Assembly: GCA_002344525.1 (NCBI GenBank)
Contig: DDTJ01000108.1
Location: forward strand, 139,639-164,262
DNA length: 24,624 bases
Source of the DNA: Akkermansiaceae bacterium UBA2367
Lineage (GTDB): Bacteria; Verrucomicrobiota; Verrucomicrobiia; Verrucomicrobiales; DEV007
Direction: 5' to 3'
Shown: piece by piece, positions 14,622-21,803 of the stretch
Layout: each line of letters starts with the position of its first letter
Position numbering within the stretch: position 1 is the first letter of the stretch
Notes under the pieces: model-generated
Database searches by the model: none
Told to the model about the DNA's origin: nothing
The model's input: the letters and a program-made list of their open reading frames with translations, nothing else
Position numbers and translations under genes: made by a program

Positions 14622-15176
14622 GATAAGGTCAGGCAAGCGCTATTTTGCGAAAGTTTCCGCGAAGGGAGTCTGGTGCTTGAGGACGCCGTAGGCGATGCGC
14701 AGGATGCGGTGCATGGTGGCCCCGAGGGCGACCATCTTGGGCTTGCCGCGTTCGACGAGCTGCGCGTATCCGCGCCGCAGGGGGTTGTCTCGCTTGACCA
14801 CGTTGAGGGCGGCCATGCAGAGCTGGGCGCGCAGCGCGAGGAAATGGAGCAGCTCCAGGGCGTAGGGTCCTGTGGCCTCCACGCCGAAGCGCGCGGCGAG
14901 GGCGTCGTTGCGCGCGACCAGGCGAGGAAGGCCTCGAAGCCCTCCCCGGCGTTGGCGAAGGCCTTGGCGGCCTTGCGCCCGCCGGGGTGGAGGACGCAGG
15001 CCTCGAAGGAGTCCTTGGCAATGTCGATGCCGAGGCAGACGGGGGTGGGGTGGATGGGATCGGGCATGAGGGGTGGATGTGCCGGGGTTGTGGTTGGGTT
15101 GGGTGGTTGCGATGCGGCCGTCGAGTTCGAGCTTGTCTTGGGGCTTCCAATCCGTAGAGTGTGCCCTTGATAAGGT
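14622..15176 (-). mobile_element. IS110-type element remnant with candidate ends
   Basis: The remnant transposase (14640-15067) is flanked by the direct repeat ACCTTATC on the minus strand (GATAAGGT at 14622-14629 and 15169-15176). IS110 elements have no inverted repeats and are bordered by short repeated cores, so these could be the ends. That would leave about 100 nt of noncoding left end before the transposase start. The boundaries are a hypothesis; they could also be chance. Confidence 0.4.
14640..15067 (-). pseudogene. IS110-family transposase, internally deleted and frameshifted
   Basis: The start is IS110-like: 'CLGIDIAKDSFEACVLHPGGRKAAKAFANAGEGFEAFL' contains the first catalytic Asp of the RuvC-like DEDD domain. 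A frameshift near 14930 moves the homology to 'FGVEATGPYALELLHFLA' with the catalytic Glu. The protein then jumps directly to the extreme C-terminus, 'LCMAALNVVKRDNPLRRGYAQLVERGKPKMVALGATMHRIL', which in full-length members lies some 200 residues later. The other active-site Asp residues and the serine Tnp domain core are therefore gone. It cannot be active. Stop at 14640 (TAG). Confidence 0.85.
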
Positions 15177-15201
15177 GCGGCTTCTGAAGAGGCTGGCGAT
15201 C

Positions 15202-15269
15202 AGGGCCGGGGGTCCCATCTACGAACGGGATGGAACTCCCTCGCCGAGGTGCGGTTTACCCCCGGCCCT
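15202..15269. other. Long perfect-stem hairpin upstream of the IS110 remnant
   Basis: AGGGCCGGGGGT (15202-15213) and ACCCCCGGCCCT (15258-15269) are perfect 12-bp inverted repeats around 44 nt. Inside, CCATC pairs with GATGG. The stretch 15068-15434 has no credible gene. It could be a fragment of a structured RNA (IS110 elements encode a bridge RNA in their noncoding end), or an unrelated transcriptional hairpin. It lies outside the direct-repeat borders proposed for the remnant, which weakens the bridge-RNA reading. Confidence 0.4.
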
Positions 15270-15386
15270 GTCGCAACCTTGCGCTTGGGCCGTCGCAAGC
15301 GGCGGCTCGATTGAGTCAAGCGCAGGGAAAGATAAGAGACAAGCCGAGGTCACTGACCCCGGTCGAGCGTCGTTTGGACATGCGGT

Positions 15387-15405
15387 CCGCGCTCACTGAG
15401 CGCGG
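15387..15405. repeat. Compact REP-like hairpin
   Basis: CCGCGCTC-ACT-GAGCGCGG is a perfect 8-bp stem with a 3-nt loop, 30 nt beyond the stop codon of the minus-strand lipoprotein gene. It could act as that gene's terminator (no T-run) or be a dispersed palindromic repeat. Confidence 0.5.
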
Positions 15406-15434
15406 CTACAGCGCTGGCACGTCCTTACGCGCGC

Positions 15435-16132
15435 CTACTGCTTCGTCAGCACCGCTCCGCCGAGGAGAATCATCTCCGGGCTGCTGGCGCCCGACGAGGT
15501 CGGGATGTAGTAGAGGCTCGTCTGCCGGGTGCCCGCGCTGCCGCTGAAGGTGATGCGGGTGCCGGAGACCTGGTAGCTGCCGGCGTCGCCGGACGAGCTG
15601 CCCGCCGTCACGTCGCTGGCGCTCGTGCTGGTCACCACGACGCCGGCGGCGTCGGTCTGGTAGCGGTCGCCGGAGAAGGTGTAGGTCGTGCTGACGCTCG
15701 CCCCGGCGACGGAGGAGCCACCGTAGAAGGAGCCGTCGAGGCTCGCTCCGCTGGCCAGGGGCAGCACGGGAGCATGGGCGGCGGAGAGGAAGTCGAAACC
15801 GCCTGCGCCGTCGGGCTTCAGCGGCCCGGTCTGCTCGCTGCCGTCGCCCCAGCGGATCGTCAGCGTGCCGCCGGAGACGGAGTAGGTGCCGACGTTGCGG
15901 GGCTGGGCCGCCGCGAAGCTCGCGAAGTCGAAGCGCTCCAAGTCTCCTTCGGGATTGTAGGCCACCTGGCCGTTCCTGAAGAGCAGGATGGTGTTGCTCA
16001 GGTAGCCGCCGGAAACACGGAGCGCAGATAGATGCCGCTGGGCAGCGGATCGGCGGCGGAGCATGAGGTCAGCGAGAGTCCGGCGGCGAGGAGGACGACC
16101 GGCACGAGGGATTTGAGGGAAAGCGATTTCAT
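15435..16132 (-). pseudogene. Lipoprotein gene with a frameshift
   Basis: The N-terminus, from the ATG at 16132, is a textbook lipoprotein signal: MKSLSLKSLVPVVLLAAGLS then LTSC as the lipobox with Cys24, followed by SAADPLPSGIYLRS. That frame stops soon after. The remaining body continues in another frame from about 16030 ('GGYLSNTILLFRNGQVAYNPEGDLERF' to 'LYYIPTSSGASSPEMILLGGAVLTKQ'), a Ser/Gly/Thr-rich beta-type domain with repeated 'YSVSGGTLTIRWG' and 'YQVSGTRITFSG' phrases. One small indel separates the two. Either it is a recent pseudogene or a sequencing error. A 269-residue frame starting at 16244 without the lipobox is a misleading alternative. Confidence 0.75.
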
Positions 16133-16290
16133 TGGTTCGAGGAAGACGGCTGGTGGTAGTGATTGGCCGGAACGAACCTGAGGCCGGGAATGCGCTTCCC
16201 GCGCCTGTTCGCCCCTCCGGCGGTGAGCCTAGTTCGCGTATCATACCAAATTAACAAAGGGGCTTATGTAGCGTGAAGAGGACAAATTCC

Positions 16291-16595
16291 ATGCCAACGC
16301 CGCATCATCCCACCGCCGCCGTACGCAAAAGTCTGACCAAACTCGCGGACATTCGCGACGCCCACTGCCCATGGCGGTGGTGGCCGACCGCGCCTTCACC
16401 TCGCGCTCCACGTTGCAGCGGATCGAGGAGGGAGATTCCTCGGTGGGCATGGGCATCGATGCGACCGTGCTTCATGGCGCTGGGATTGCTGGAAGGAGTG
16501 GCCAACTGGCGGACCTGTCGGTCGATGAGGTCGGGTGGACCGTGGTCGACAGATCGCTGCTACAGCGGGTCCGTCTGAAATCTCCAAAAGGCTGA
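16291..16595 (+). pseudogene. XRE/HipB-like helix-turn-helix regulator, decayed
   Basis: Pieces of one regulator are spread over frames: 'AVRKSLTKLADIRDAH' after the ATG at 16291, then 'MAVVADRAFTSRSTLQRIEEGDSSVGMGIDATVL' from 16371 (the helix-turn-helix with the S-R-x-T-L-x-R-I-E recognition part). A piece in a shifted frame, 'ALGLLEGVAN', comes next, and finally 'QLADLSVDEVG' to 'RVRLKSPKG' back in the second frame. At least three indels are needed to join them. Such proteins often pair with HipA-like kinases, but no hipA is visible. It is non-functional as written. Confidence 0.7.
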
Positions 16596-16694
16596 GGAAG
16601 CCTCTGGCAAGCGGGGTGCCAAGTCGACTGACTGGGAGGGATTGACTCCGCTCGCTCCGAATCGAACAGCGTTCTCATCCTGATCCCAAAATCC

Positions 16695-16727
16695 AGCCCG
16701 ACCCCACGCTTTGCGCAGGGTCGGGCT
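16695..16727 (-). terminator. Terminator hairpin after tRNA-Ser
   Basis: AGCCCGACCC (16695-16704) and GGGTCGGGCT (16718-16727) form a perfect 10-bp stem just downstream of the tRNA in its own direction. It is followed on the minus strand by GGATTTT. Good intrinsic terminator candidate. Confidence 0.7.
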
Positions 16728-16731
16728 TGGA

Positions 16732-16821
16732 TGGCGGACAGGGTGGGATTCGAACCCACGGTAGAGTTACCCCTACACACGCTTTCCAAGCGTGCTCCTT
16801 AGACCACTCAGACACCTGTCC
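16732..16821 (-). tRNA. tRNA-Ser (anticodon GGA)
   Basis: On the minus strand the RNA begins GGACAGGTGTCTGAGTGG and its acceptor stem GGACAGG pairs with CCTGTCC near the 3' end. The anticodon stem-loop is ACGCTTGGAAAGCGT with GGA in the loop. A long variable arm (GTAGGGGTAACTCTAC) marks it as class II, and GGTTCGAATCC is the T-loop. The discriminator is G and CCA is encoded (16732-16734). It decodes UCC and UCU serine codons. Confidence 0.96.
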
Positions 16822-16898
16822 TTTTTCCGGGATTCCGGCGGGAGGGAAAAGATGGAGGCTTCCCCCGCTTTCGCAAGGGAAAAGAGGGCGTCCGGGAT

Positions 16899-17558
16899 TC
16901 ACCCCATCGCCTCCACGAACACCTGCCCGGCCGCCTCCGCGCCGAGCCGCAGCCGCTTCCCGCCGCTCCGCGACACTTCGAGAACCCCGGCGGCGCGGTC
17001 GGGATGGGAAAGGTCGATCTCCTCCCCGATGCGAAGGCCTTTTTCGTTCAGCCAGCCCAGCAGGGCGGAATCCCCGTCGGAGACCCGCACCACCCGGTAG
17101 CGGCCCGCGTCCGCCTCTCCGAGAGGCACGGCGCGGTCCTTCGCCACGATCCCGCGCCGATCGGGGATGGGATCGCCGTGGGGATCGTGCGTGGGGTTGC
17201 CCAGCATCTCGTCGATGCGGTCGAGGAGCCGATCAGAAATGACGTGCTCCAAGATCTCCGCCTCCTCGTGGACCTCGGACCAGTCCAGCCCCATCGCCTC
17301 GACGAGGAACAACTCGATGAGCCGGTGACGCCGAACCACCTTCATCGCCTCGACCACGCCGCGCGGCTTCAGGGAGAGGCCGCGACGCGGCTCATAGGCG
17401 ACGAGTCCTCGCTCCTTGAGATGGCGCATCATGATCGTGACCGTGCCCGGCGTCACCTCCAGCTCCCGCGCGATCTCGCCGACCGTGGTGCTTCCCCTCC
17501 CCTCGCCTTGGAGGTGGAGGATGGCCTTCAGGTAGTTCTCGACGGTGCTGGACGGCAT
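16899..17558 (-). CDS. DtxR/MntR family metal-dependent repressor
   Basis: A 219-residue regulator: winged helix at about 1-65 ('TTVGEIARELEVTPGTVTIMMRHLKERGLVAYEPRRG'), dimerisation/metal domain at about 66-140, and a FeoA/SH3-like C-terminal domain at about 145-219. Metal-site residues of the family are present: H78 and E82 in RRHRLIE, H97 in SEVHEEAEILEH, then E101, E104 and H105. Glu101 stands where DtxR has Cys102, which is the MntR/manganese type. The gene is divergent from a TroA-type uptake operon, as in the treponemal tro system, so it very likely represses that operon when metal (probably Mn) is sufficient. The start ATG lies 6 nt from a -10 box. Confidence 0.92.
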   Translation of the reverse strand: MPSSTVENYLKAILHLQGEGRGSTTVGEIARELEVTPGTVTIMMRHLKERGLVAYEPRRGLSLKPRGVVEAMKVVRRHRLIELFLVEAMGLDWSEVHEEAEILEHVISDRLLDRIDEMLGNPTHDPHGDPIPDRRGIVAKDRAVPLGEADAGRYRVVRVSDGDSALLGWLNEKGLRIGEEIDLSHPDRAAGVLEVSRSGGKRLRLGAEAAGQVFVEAMG

Positions 17559-17564
17559 GTCCCG

Positions 17565-17593
17565 ATCTTAGCCCTATTTCTCGACCCCTGCAA
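17565..17593 (-). promoter_or_regulatory. Promoter of the DtxR-family gene
   Basis: Minus strand: TTGCAG (17588-17593), 17-bp spacer, TAAGAT (17565-17570), 6 nt, ATG. It predicts a leaderless transcript. Confidence 0.5.
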
Positions 17594-17602
17594 GTTTTTA
17601 TC

Positions 17603-17630
17603 TTGTTTAATCAAATAAACTATCTACAAT
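17603..17630 (+). promoter_or_regulatory. tro operon promoter with candidate metal-repressor operator
   Basis: TTGTTT (17603-17608), 16-bp spacer and TACAAT (17625-17630) form a sigma-70 promoter 28 nt before the troA ATG. GTTTAATCAAATAAAC (17605-17620) is an imperfect palindrome (GTTTA/TAAAC arms) that overlaps the -35 and fills most of the spacer. It is an AT-rich island in GC-rich DNA, ideally placed for the adjacent DtxR-family repressor. The second half of the intergenic gap shows nothing else. Confidence 0.6.
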
Positions 17631-17658
17631 CCATCAATCAACCCTGTTGAACCGTCCG

Positions 17659-18624
17659 ATGAACATACGTCTTCTCCCCGCCTTGCTGGCCGCCGCCTTG
17701 CTCCTTCCTTCCTGCTCCGAAAAACCTGCCGCGAAGGACGGCCCCTACCGTGTCGCCGCCACCGTCGGCATGATCGCCGACATCGTTCGCGAAGTCGCCG
17801 GACCCCTCGCCGAGGTCGAGGCCATCATCGGCGAAGGAGTCGATCCGCACCTTTACAAGCCGACTGCGGCGGACGTGAAAGCCCTGCAATCGGCGGACCT
17901 CGTCTTCTACAACGGCCTCCTCCTCGAAGGCAAGATGACCGATGTCCTCGTTCGCCTCGCCGGATCGGGCAAGCGCGTCCACGCCGTGACCGAAGCCGTG
18001 CTGGAGGAACCGGGCTACGTCCTCGCCGACGAAGAGGACCACGACGACCCCCATGTCTGGATGGATGTGAAAGGCTGGATCGCCGCCACCACTGTCGTCG
18101 AAAAGGCCCTCGCCGCTTACGATCCGGAGAACGCCGCCACCTATGCCGCCAACGCCAACGCCTACCGCGAGCAACTCGCCAAGCTCGACGACTACGCGAG
18201 GTCGTCCATCGCCTCCATCCCCGAGGCGCAGCGCGTTCTCGTCACCGCCCACGACGCCTTCCAATACCTCTCCCGCGCCTACGGCATCGAGGTGCGCGGC
18301 ATTCAAGGCATGAGCACCGAATCCGAGGCCGGGGTGAAGGACATCGAGAACCTCGTCGCCTTCCTCGTCGAGCGGAAAATCCCCGCCGTCTTCGTCGAGA
18401 GTTCCGTCTCCGACAAGAACGTGAAAGCCCTCCTCGAAGGGGCCGCCGCCAAAGGCCATAACGTCGTCATCGGGGGCGAACTTTTCTCCGACGCGATGGG
18501 ACCCGCCAACACCTACGAAGGCACCTATGTCGGCATGATCGACCACAACGCCACCACCATCGCCCGCGCCCTCGGAGGAAACGCGCCGGAGAAGGGTTTC
18601 CAAGGGAAGCTTTCCCACCCATGA
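17659..18624 (+). CDS. troA: TroA-type metal ABC transporter substrate-binding lipoprotein (Mn/Zn)
   Basis: A 321-residue cluster A-I binding protein starting at the ATG at 17659. The lipoprotein signal MNIRLLPALLAAALLLPSC has Cys19 as acylation site. Metal ligands fit TroA: H64 in GVDPHLY, H132 in DDPHVWMD, H198 in TAHDAF and D278 in GGELFSDAMG. The end 'EGTYVGMIDHNATTIARAL' is strikingly TroA-like. The long His-rich loop of typical ZnuA is absent and replaced by a short 'EEDHDD', which with the DtxR-type regulator favours manganese, though TroA also binds zinc. It captures metal in the periplasm for TroBCD. Its TGA stop lies in the heptamer repeat that precedes troB. Confidence 0.93.
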   Translation: MNIRLLPALLAAALLLPSCSEKPAAKDGPYRVAATVGMIADIVREVAGPLAEVEAIIGEGVDPHLYKPTAADVKALQSADLVFYNGLLLEGKMTDVLVRLAGSGKRVHAVTEAVLEEPGYVLADEEDHDDPHVWMDVKGWIAATTVVEKALAAYDPENAATYAANANAYREQLAKLDDYARSSIASIPEAQRVLVTAHDAFQYLSRAYGIEVRGIQGMSTESEAGVKDIENLVAFLVERKIPAVFVESSVSDKNVKALLEGAAAKGHNVVIGGELFSDAMGPANTYEGTYVGMIDHNATTIARALGGNAPEKGFQGKLSHP

Positions 18625-18669
18625 CTCGTGACCCATGACTCGTGACCCATGACCCTTGACTCGTGATGC
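18621..18669 (+). repeat. Heptamer tandem repeat between troA and troB
   Basis: Seven consecutive 7-mers: ATGACTC, GTGACCC, ATGACTC, GTGACCC, ATGACCC, TTGACTC, GTGATGC. The first contains the troA stop codon and the last the troB start codon, so the repeat fills the whole intercistronic space. This is the longest of the three copies of this repeat in the window. Confidence 0.85.
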
Positions 18670-19496
18670 ACACCGAATCCCTCAGCGGCCAAGCGGTTTT
18701 CCCTGCCAAACACACCGAACCGCGGCCCGAACACCCTCCGGAGATCCCCCTCGCGATCCACGACCTCACCGTCGCCTACCATCGCAAGCCCGTCCTCTGG
18801 GACATCGAACTGAACATCCCCGAGGGCAAGCTTGTCGGCATCGTCGGCCCCAACGGCGCAGGCAAGAGCACCCTCTTGAAGGCCTGCCTCGACCTCGTCC
18901 CCCGCACCTCCGGATGGGCGCACATCTACGGCGCACCCTACCGCAAGGCGCGGCACCGCGTCGCCTACGTGCCCCAGCGCGAGAGCGTCGATTGGGACTT
19001 CCCCGTGAACGCCCTCGACGTCGTCGCCATGGGCGCCTACCGCCGCCTCGGCTGGTTCCGCCGCGTCACCAAGGCGGAGGCGGCGCGGGCCATGGAGGCG
19101 CTGGAGCAAGTCGGCATCGCCCACCTCGCCCAGCGCCAGATCAGCCAGCTCTCCGGCGGGCAGCAGCAGCGCGTCTTCCTCGCCCGCGCCCTGATGCAGG
19201 ACGCCGACCTCTACCTGATGGACGAACCTTTCGCCGCCGTCGACGCCGCGACCGAGCAGGCTATCGTCGAACTCCTCCGCCGCCTCTCCGGCGAGGGTAA
19301 GACCTGCCTCGTCGTCCATCACGACCTCGCCACGGTCACGACCTACTTCGACTGGATCGTCCTCATCAACATGCGCATCGTCGCAGCGGGACCGACCGCC
19401 GAGACCTTCACCCGCGAGAACTTGCAGAAGACCTACGGCGGCAAGCTGAACCTCCTCGAAAAAGCCGCCGAGGCGCTGCGCTCCACCCCTCGTTGA
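18666..19496 (+). CDS. troB: Metal ABC transporter ATP-binding protein
   Basis: A 276-residue ATPase of the Mn/Zn uptake class, starting at the ATG at 18666 (a GTG one codon earlier is also possible). Residues 1-28 are a low-complexity N-terminal extension. Walker A is GPNGAGKST (61-69), the Q-loop is in AYVPQRESVDWDFPV (this phrase is typical of MntB/ZnuC-like ATPases), the ABC signature is LSGGQQQR, Walker B LYLMDEP, the D-loop AAVD and the H-loop VVHHD. It drives transport through the two permeases encoded next. Its start is embedded in the heptamer repeat, and troC follows 13 nt after its stop. Confidence 0.94.
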   Translation: MHTESLSGQAVFPAKHTEPRPEHPPEIPLAIHDLTVAYHRKPVLWDIELNIPEGKLVGIVGPNGAGKSTLLKACLDLVPRTSGWAHIYGAPYRKARHRVAYVPQRESVDWDFPVNALDVVAMGAYRRLGWFRRVTKAEAARAMEALEQVGIAHLAQRQISQLSGGQQQRVFLARALMQDADLYLMDEPFAAVDAATEQAIVELLRRLSGEGKTCLVVHHDLATVTTYFDWIVLINMRIVAAGPTAETFTRENLQKTYGGKLNLLEKAAEALRSTPR

Positions 19497-19509
19497 CCTT
19501 TCGCCGACC

Positions 19510-20868
19510 ATGCCGGACTTCTCCGACATCCTCGAAGTGCTGCTGCTGCGGAACTACAACACCCGCCTCGTCGTCCTCGGCACCACCCTCCTCGGTATCG
19601 CGGCGGGGCTGATCGGCTCCTTTCTCCTCCTGCGGAAACGCTCCCTCATGGGCGACGCCCTCTCCCACGCGACCCTGCCCGGCATCGCCATCGCCTTCGC
19701 CATCATGGTCTCGCTGGGCGGCAGCGGGAAGTCGCTACCCGGTCTCCTCCTCGGCGCGACCCTCTCGGGCGTGGCCGGCATCGCCACGATGCTCCTGATC
19801 CGCAACACGACGCGGCTGCGCGACGACGTGGCCATGGGCTTCGTGCTCTCCGTCTTCTTCGGCGTCGGCGTGGCCAGCCTGCGCATGGTCCAGAGCCTGC
19901 CGGGGGCGAGCGCGGCGGGGCTGGAGTCCTTCATCTACGGCAAGACCGCCTCCATGGTGCAGTCGGATTTCCTCCTCATCGCCCTCGTCGCGGGGGCCGC
20001 CTCGCTCGTCTCGCTGCTGTTCTTGAAAGAGTTCCTCCTCCTCTGTTTCGACGACGGCTACGCCGCTTCGCAGGGCTGGCCGACGCTCTTCCTCGACGTG
20101 CTCCTCCTCGGCCTCGTCACCGCCGTGACCGTGATCGGGCTGCAAGCCGTCGGACTCATCCTCGTGATCGCCTTCCTCATCACCCCGCCGACGGCGGCGC
20201 GCTTCTGGACGCAGCGGCTCCTGCCCATGCTCCTCATCTCCGCCCTCATCGGCGGGGTCAGCGGCTGGCTCGGGGCCTCCCTCAGCGCCCTCACCCCGCA
20301 ACTGCCCGCCGGGGCTGTCATCGTCCTCGTCGCGGCGGCGCTCTTCCTCGTGAGCATGCTCTTCGCGCCCGAGCGAGGCGTCCTCCCCCGCCTCCTCAAC
20401 CAGGCCCGCCTCCGCCGCAAGGTGGACCGCCAGCATTTCCTCCGCGCCGCCTACGAGATCCTCGAAGCCCAAGCCGGGAAATCCGAAACCTCCGGGGACG
20501 GCCCGGTGCGCAACGTCTCCTTCCCCACCGAAGTCCTCCTCGAAAAACGCGCTTGGTCGTCCCGGCAGCTCCGCCGCATCCTCCGCATCGCCCGCCACGA
20601 GGACCACCTCGAAAGCGCCCCGACCGGACGCCTCCGCCTTTCCGAACCCGGTTTCGGCGAAGCCGCCCGCGTCACCCGCAATCACCGGCTCTGGGAGACC
20701 TACCTCATCCAATACGCCGACATCGCCCCGAGCCATGTGGATCGCGACGCCGACATGGTCGAGCACATCCTCGGAGCCGAACTCGTCCGCGAACTCGAGG
20801 CGAAGCTCTCCGGCGAACTCCCCGGCCACGCCGTCCCGCCCAGCCCCCACCCCCTGCCCTCCGCATGA
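19510..20868 (+). CDS. troC: Metal ABC transporter permease fused to a DtxR-like C-terminal domain
   Basis: A 452-residue protein, about 160 longer than ordinary family permeases. Residues 1-290 are a cluster-9 permease with eight or so spans and the motif 'RKRSLMGDALSHATLPGIA' (42-60), plus 'LQAVGLILVIAFLITPPTAAR'. Residues about 303-435 are soluble and match a DtxR/MntR repressor in order: first helix 'RQHFLRAAYEILEAQ', a winged-helix part 'WSSRQLRRILRIARHEDHLES..GRLRLSEPG', then the metal/dimer segment 'RNHRLWETYL' and 'HVDRDADMVEH'. Residues H392, D415, E418 and H419 align with the MntR metal ligands. The domain lies on the cytoplasmic side after the last span and could sense metal and inhibit transport. 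It overlaps troD by ATGA. Confidence 0.92.
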   Translation: MPDFSDILEVLLLRNYNTRLVVLGTTLLGIAAGLIGSFLLLRKRSLMGDALSHATLPGIAIAFAIMVSLGGSGKSLPGLLLGATLSGVAGIATMLLIRNTTRLRDDVAMGFVLSVFFGVGVASLRMVQSLPGASAAGLESFIYGKTASMVQSDFLLIALVAGAASLVSLLFLKEFLLLCFDDGYAASQGWPTLFLDVLLLGLVTAVTVIGLQAVGLILVIAFLITPPTAARFWTQRLLPMLLISALIGGVSGWLGASLSALTPQLPAGAVIVLVAAALFLVSMLFAPERGVLPRLLNQARLRRKVDRQHFLRAAYEILEAQAGKSETSGDGPVRNVSFPTEVLLEKRAWSSRQLRRILRIARHEDHLESAPTGRLRLSEPGFGEAARVTRNHRLWETYLIQYADIAPSHVDRDADMVEHILGAELVRELEAKLSGELPGHAVPPSPHPLPSA

Positions 20869-21803
20869 ACTGGACCGCCTTCGACACCTGGATCGTCGTC
20901 ACCGGGGCCCTCTGCGCCGTGGCCTGCGCCCTGCCCGGCTGCTTCCTCGTGCTGCGAAAAATGAGCATGATGGGCGACGCCATCAGCCACGCCGTCCTCC
21001 CCGGACTCGCCATCGCCTTTCTCGTCACCGGGACGCGGGCGAGCGTGCCCATGTTCGTCGGAGCGGCCGTCGCGGGACTGCTCACCGCGCTCTTCACGCA
21101 GTGGATCATGCGCTTCGGCAACGTCGATCGCGGCGCGGCCATGGGCATCGTCTTCACGACTCTTTTCGCCATCGGACTCCTCCTCATCCGCCGCGCCGCC
21201 GACCATGTCGATCTCGATCCCGACTGCGTTCTCTACGGAGCCATCGAGCTGACGCCGCTCGACACCCTCGGGATCGGCGGTCTCGACATCCCCCGCGCCG
21301 CCCTCGTCAACGGGGCCGTTCTCCTCGTGAACCTGGCCTTCATCGCCGCGCTCTACAAGGAGCTCAAGCTGAGCGCCTTCGACCCCGACCTCGCCGGGAC
21401 CCTCGGCTTCTCCCCGCAGTTCCTCCACTACCTCCTCATGACCCTCGTCGCGGTCACGACCGTCGCGGCCTTCGAGTCGGTCGGCAGCATCATCGTCATC
21501 GCCATGCTCATCGTGCCGCCGGCCACGGCCCTGCTCCTGACCCGCCGACTCCTCCCCATGCTCGGGATCGCCGCCACCGCCGCCGTCCTCGCCGCCGCGA
21601 CCGGGCATCTCGCCGCCCTCGTCGTGCCCGGCTGGTTCGGCTTCCAGAGCACGACCTCCTCCGGCATGATGGCCTTCGCCTCGGGTCTGCTCTTCCTCCT
21701 CGCTTGGCTCTTCGGCCCCGAGCAAGGCGTCGTGGCCCGCTGGCTGCGCCGGGGCCCGGTCGAGCCGGAACCCCTTTCACAAACTCAAACCAAAACCACA
21801 TGA
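20865..21803 (+). CDS. troD: Metal ABC transporter permease, second subunit
   Basis: A 312-residue inner-membrane permease of the same family as TroC but without the sensor domain. It contains 'RKMSMMGDAISHAVLPGLA' near residues 32-50 and 'FESVGSIIVIAMLIVPPATALLLTRRLLPML' in the second half, where the ATPase-coupling helices lie. About eight or nine spans are visible. It would form the TroC-TroD heterodimer pore. The ATG at 20865 overlaps the troC stop (ATGA), and its own stop overlaps the start of the outer-membrane gene in the same way. The last 20 residues are polar and cytoplasmic. A longer in-frame extension upstream is a shadow inside troC. Confidence 0.93.
   Translation: MNWTAFDTWIVVTGALCAVACALPGCFLVLRKMSMMGDAISHAVLPGLAIAFLVTGTRASVPMFVGAAVAGLLTALFTQWIMRFGNVDRGAAMGIVFTTLFAIGLLLIRRAADHVDLDPDCVLYGAIELTPLDTLGIGGLDIPRAALVNGAVLLVNLAFIAALYKELKLSAFDPDLAGTLGFSPQFLHYLLMTLVAVTTVAAFESVGSIIVIAMLIVPPATALLLTRRLLPMLGIAATAAVLAAATGHLAALVVPGWFGFQSTTSSGMMAFASGLLFLLAWLFGPEQGVVARWLRRGPVEPEPLSQTQTKTT

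Noticed and set aside
16241..16456. Minus-strand frame of 71 codons
   Set aside because: It is antisense to the decayed XRE regulator and has no coherent protein features.
16732..16821. Phage or island attachment site in tRNA-Ser
   Set aside because: I looked for a repeated copy of the tRNA 3' end elsewhere in the window and saw none, and no integrase gene is present.
17558..17659. yybP-ykoY manganese riboswitch before troA
   Set aside because: The promoter leaves a leader of only about 20-25 nt, too short for that riboswitch, and its conserved loops are not seen.
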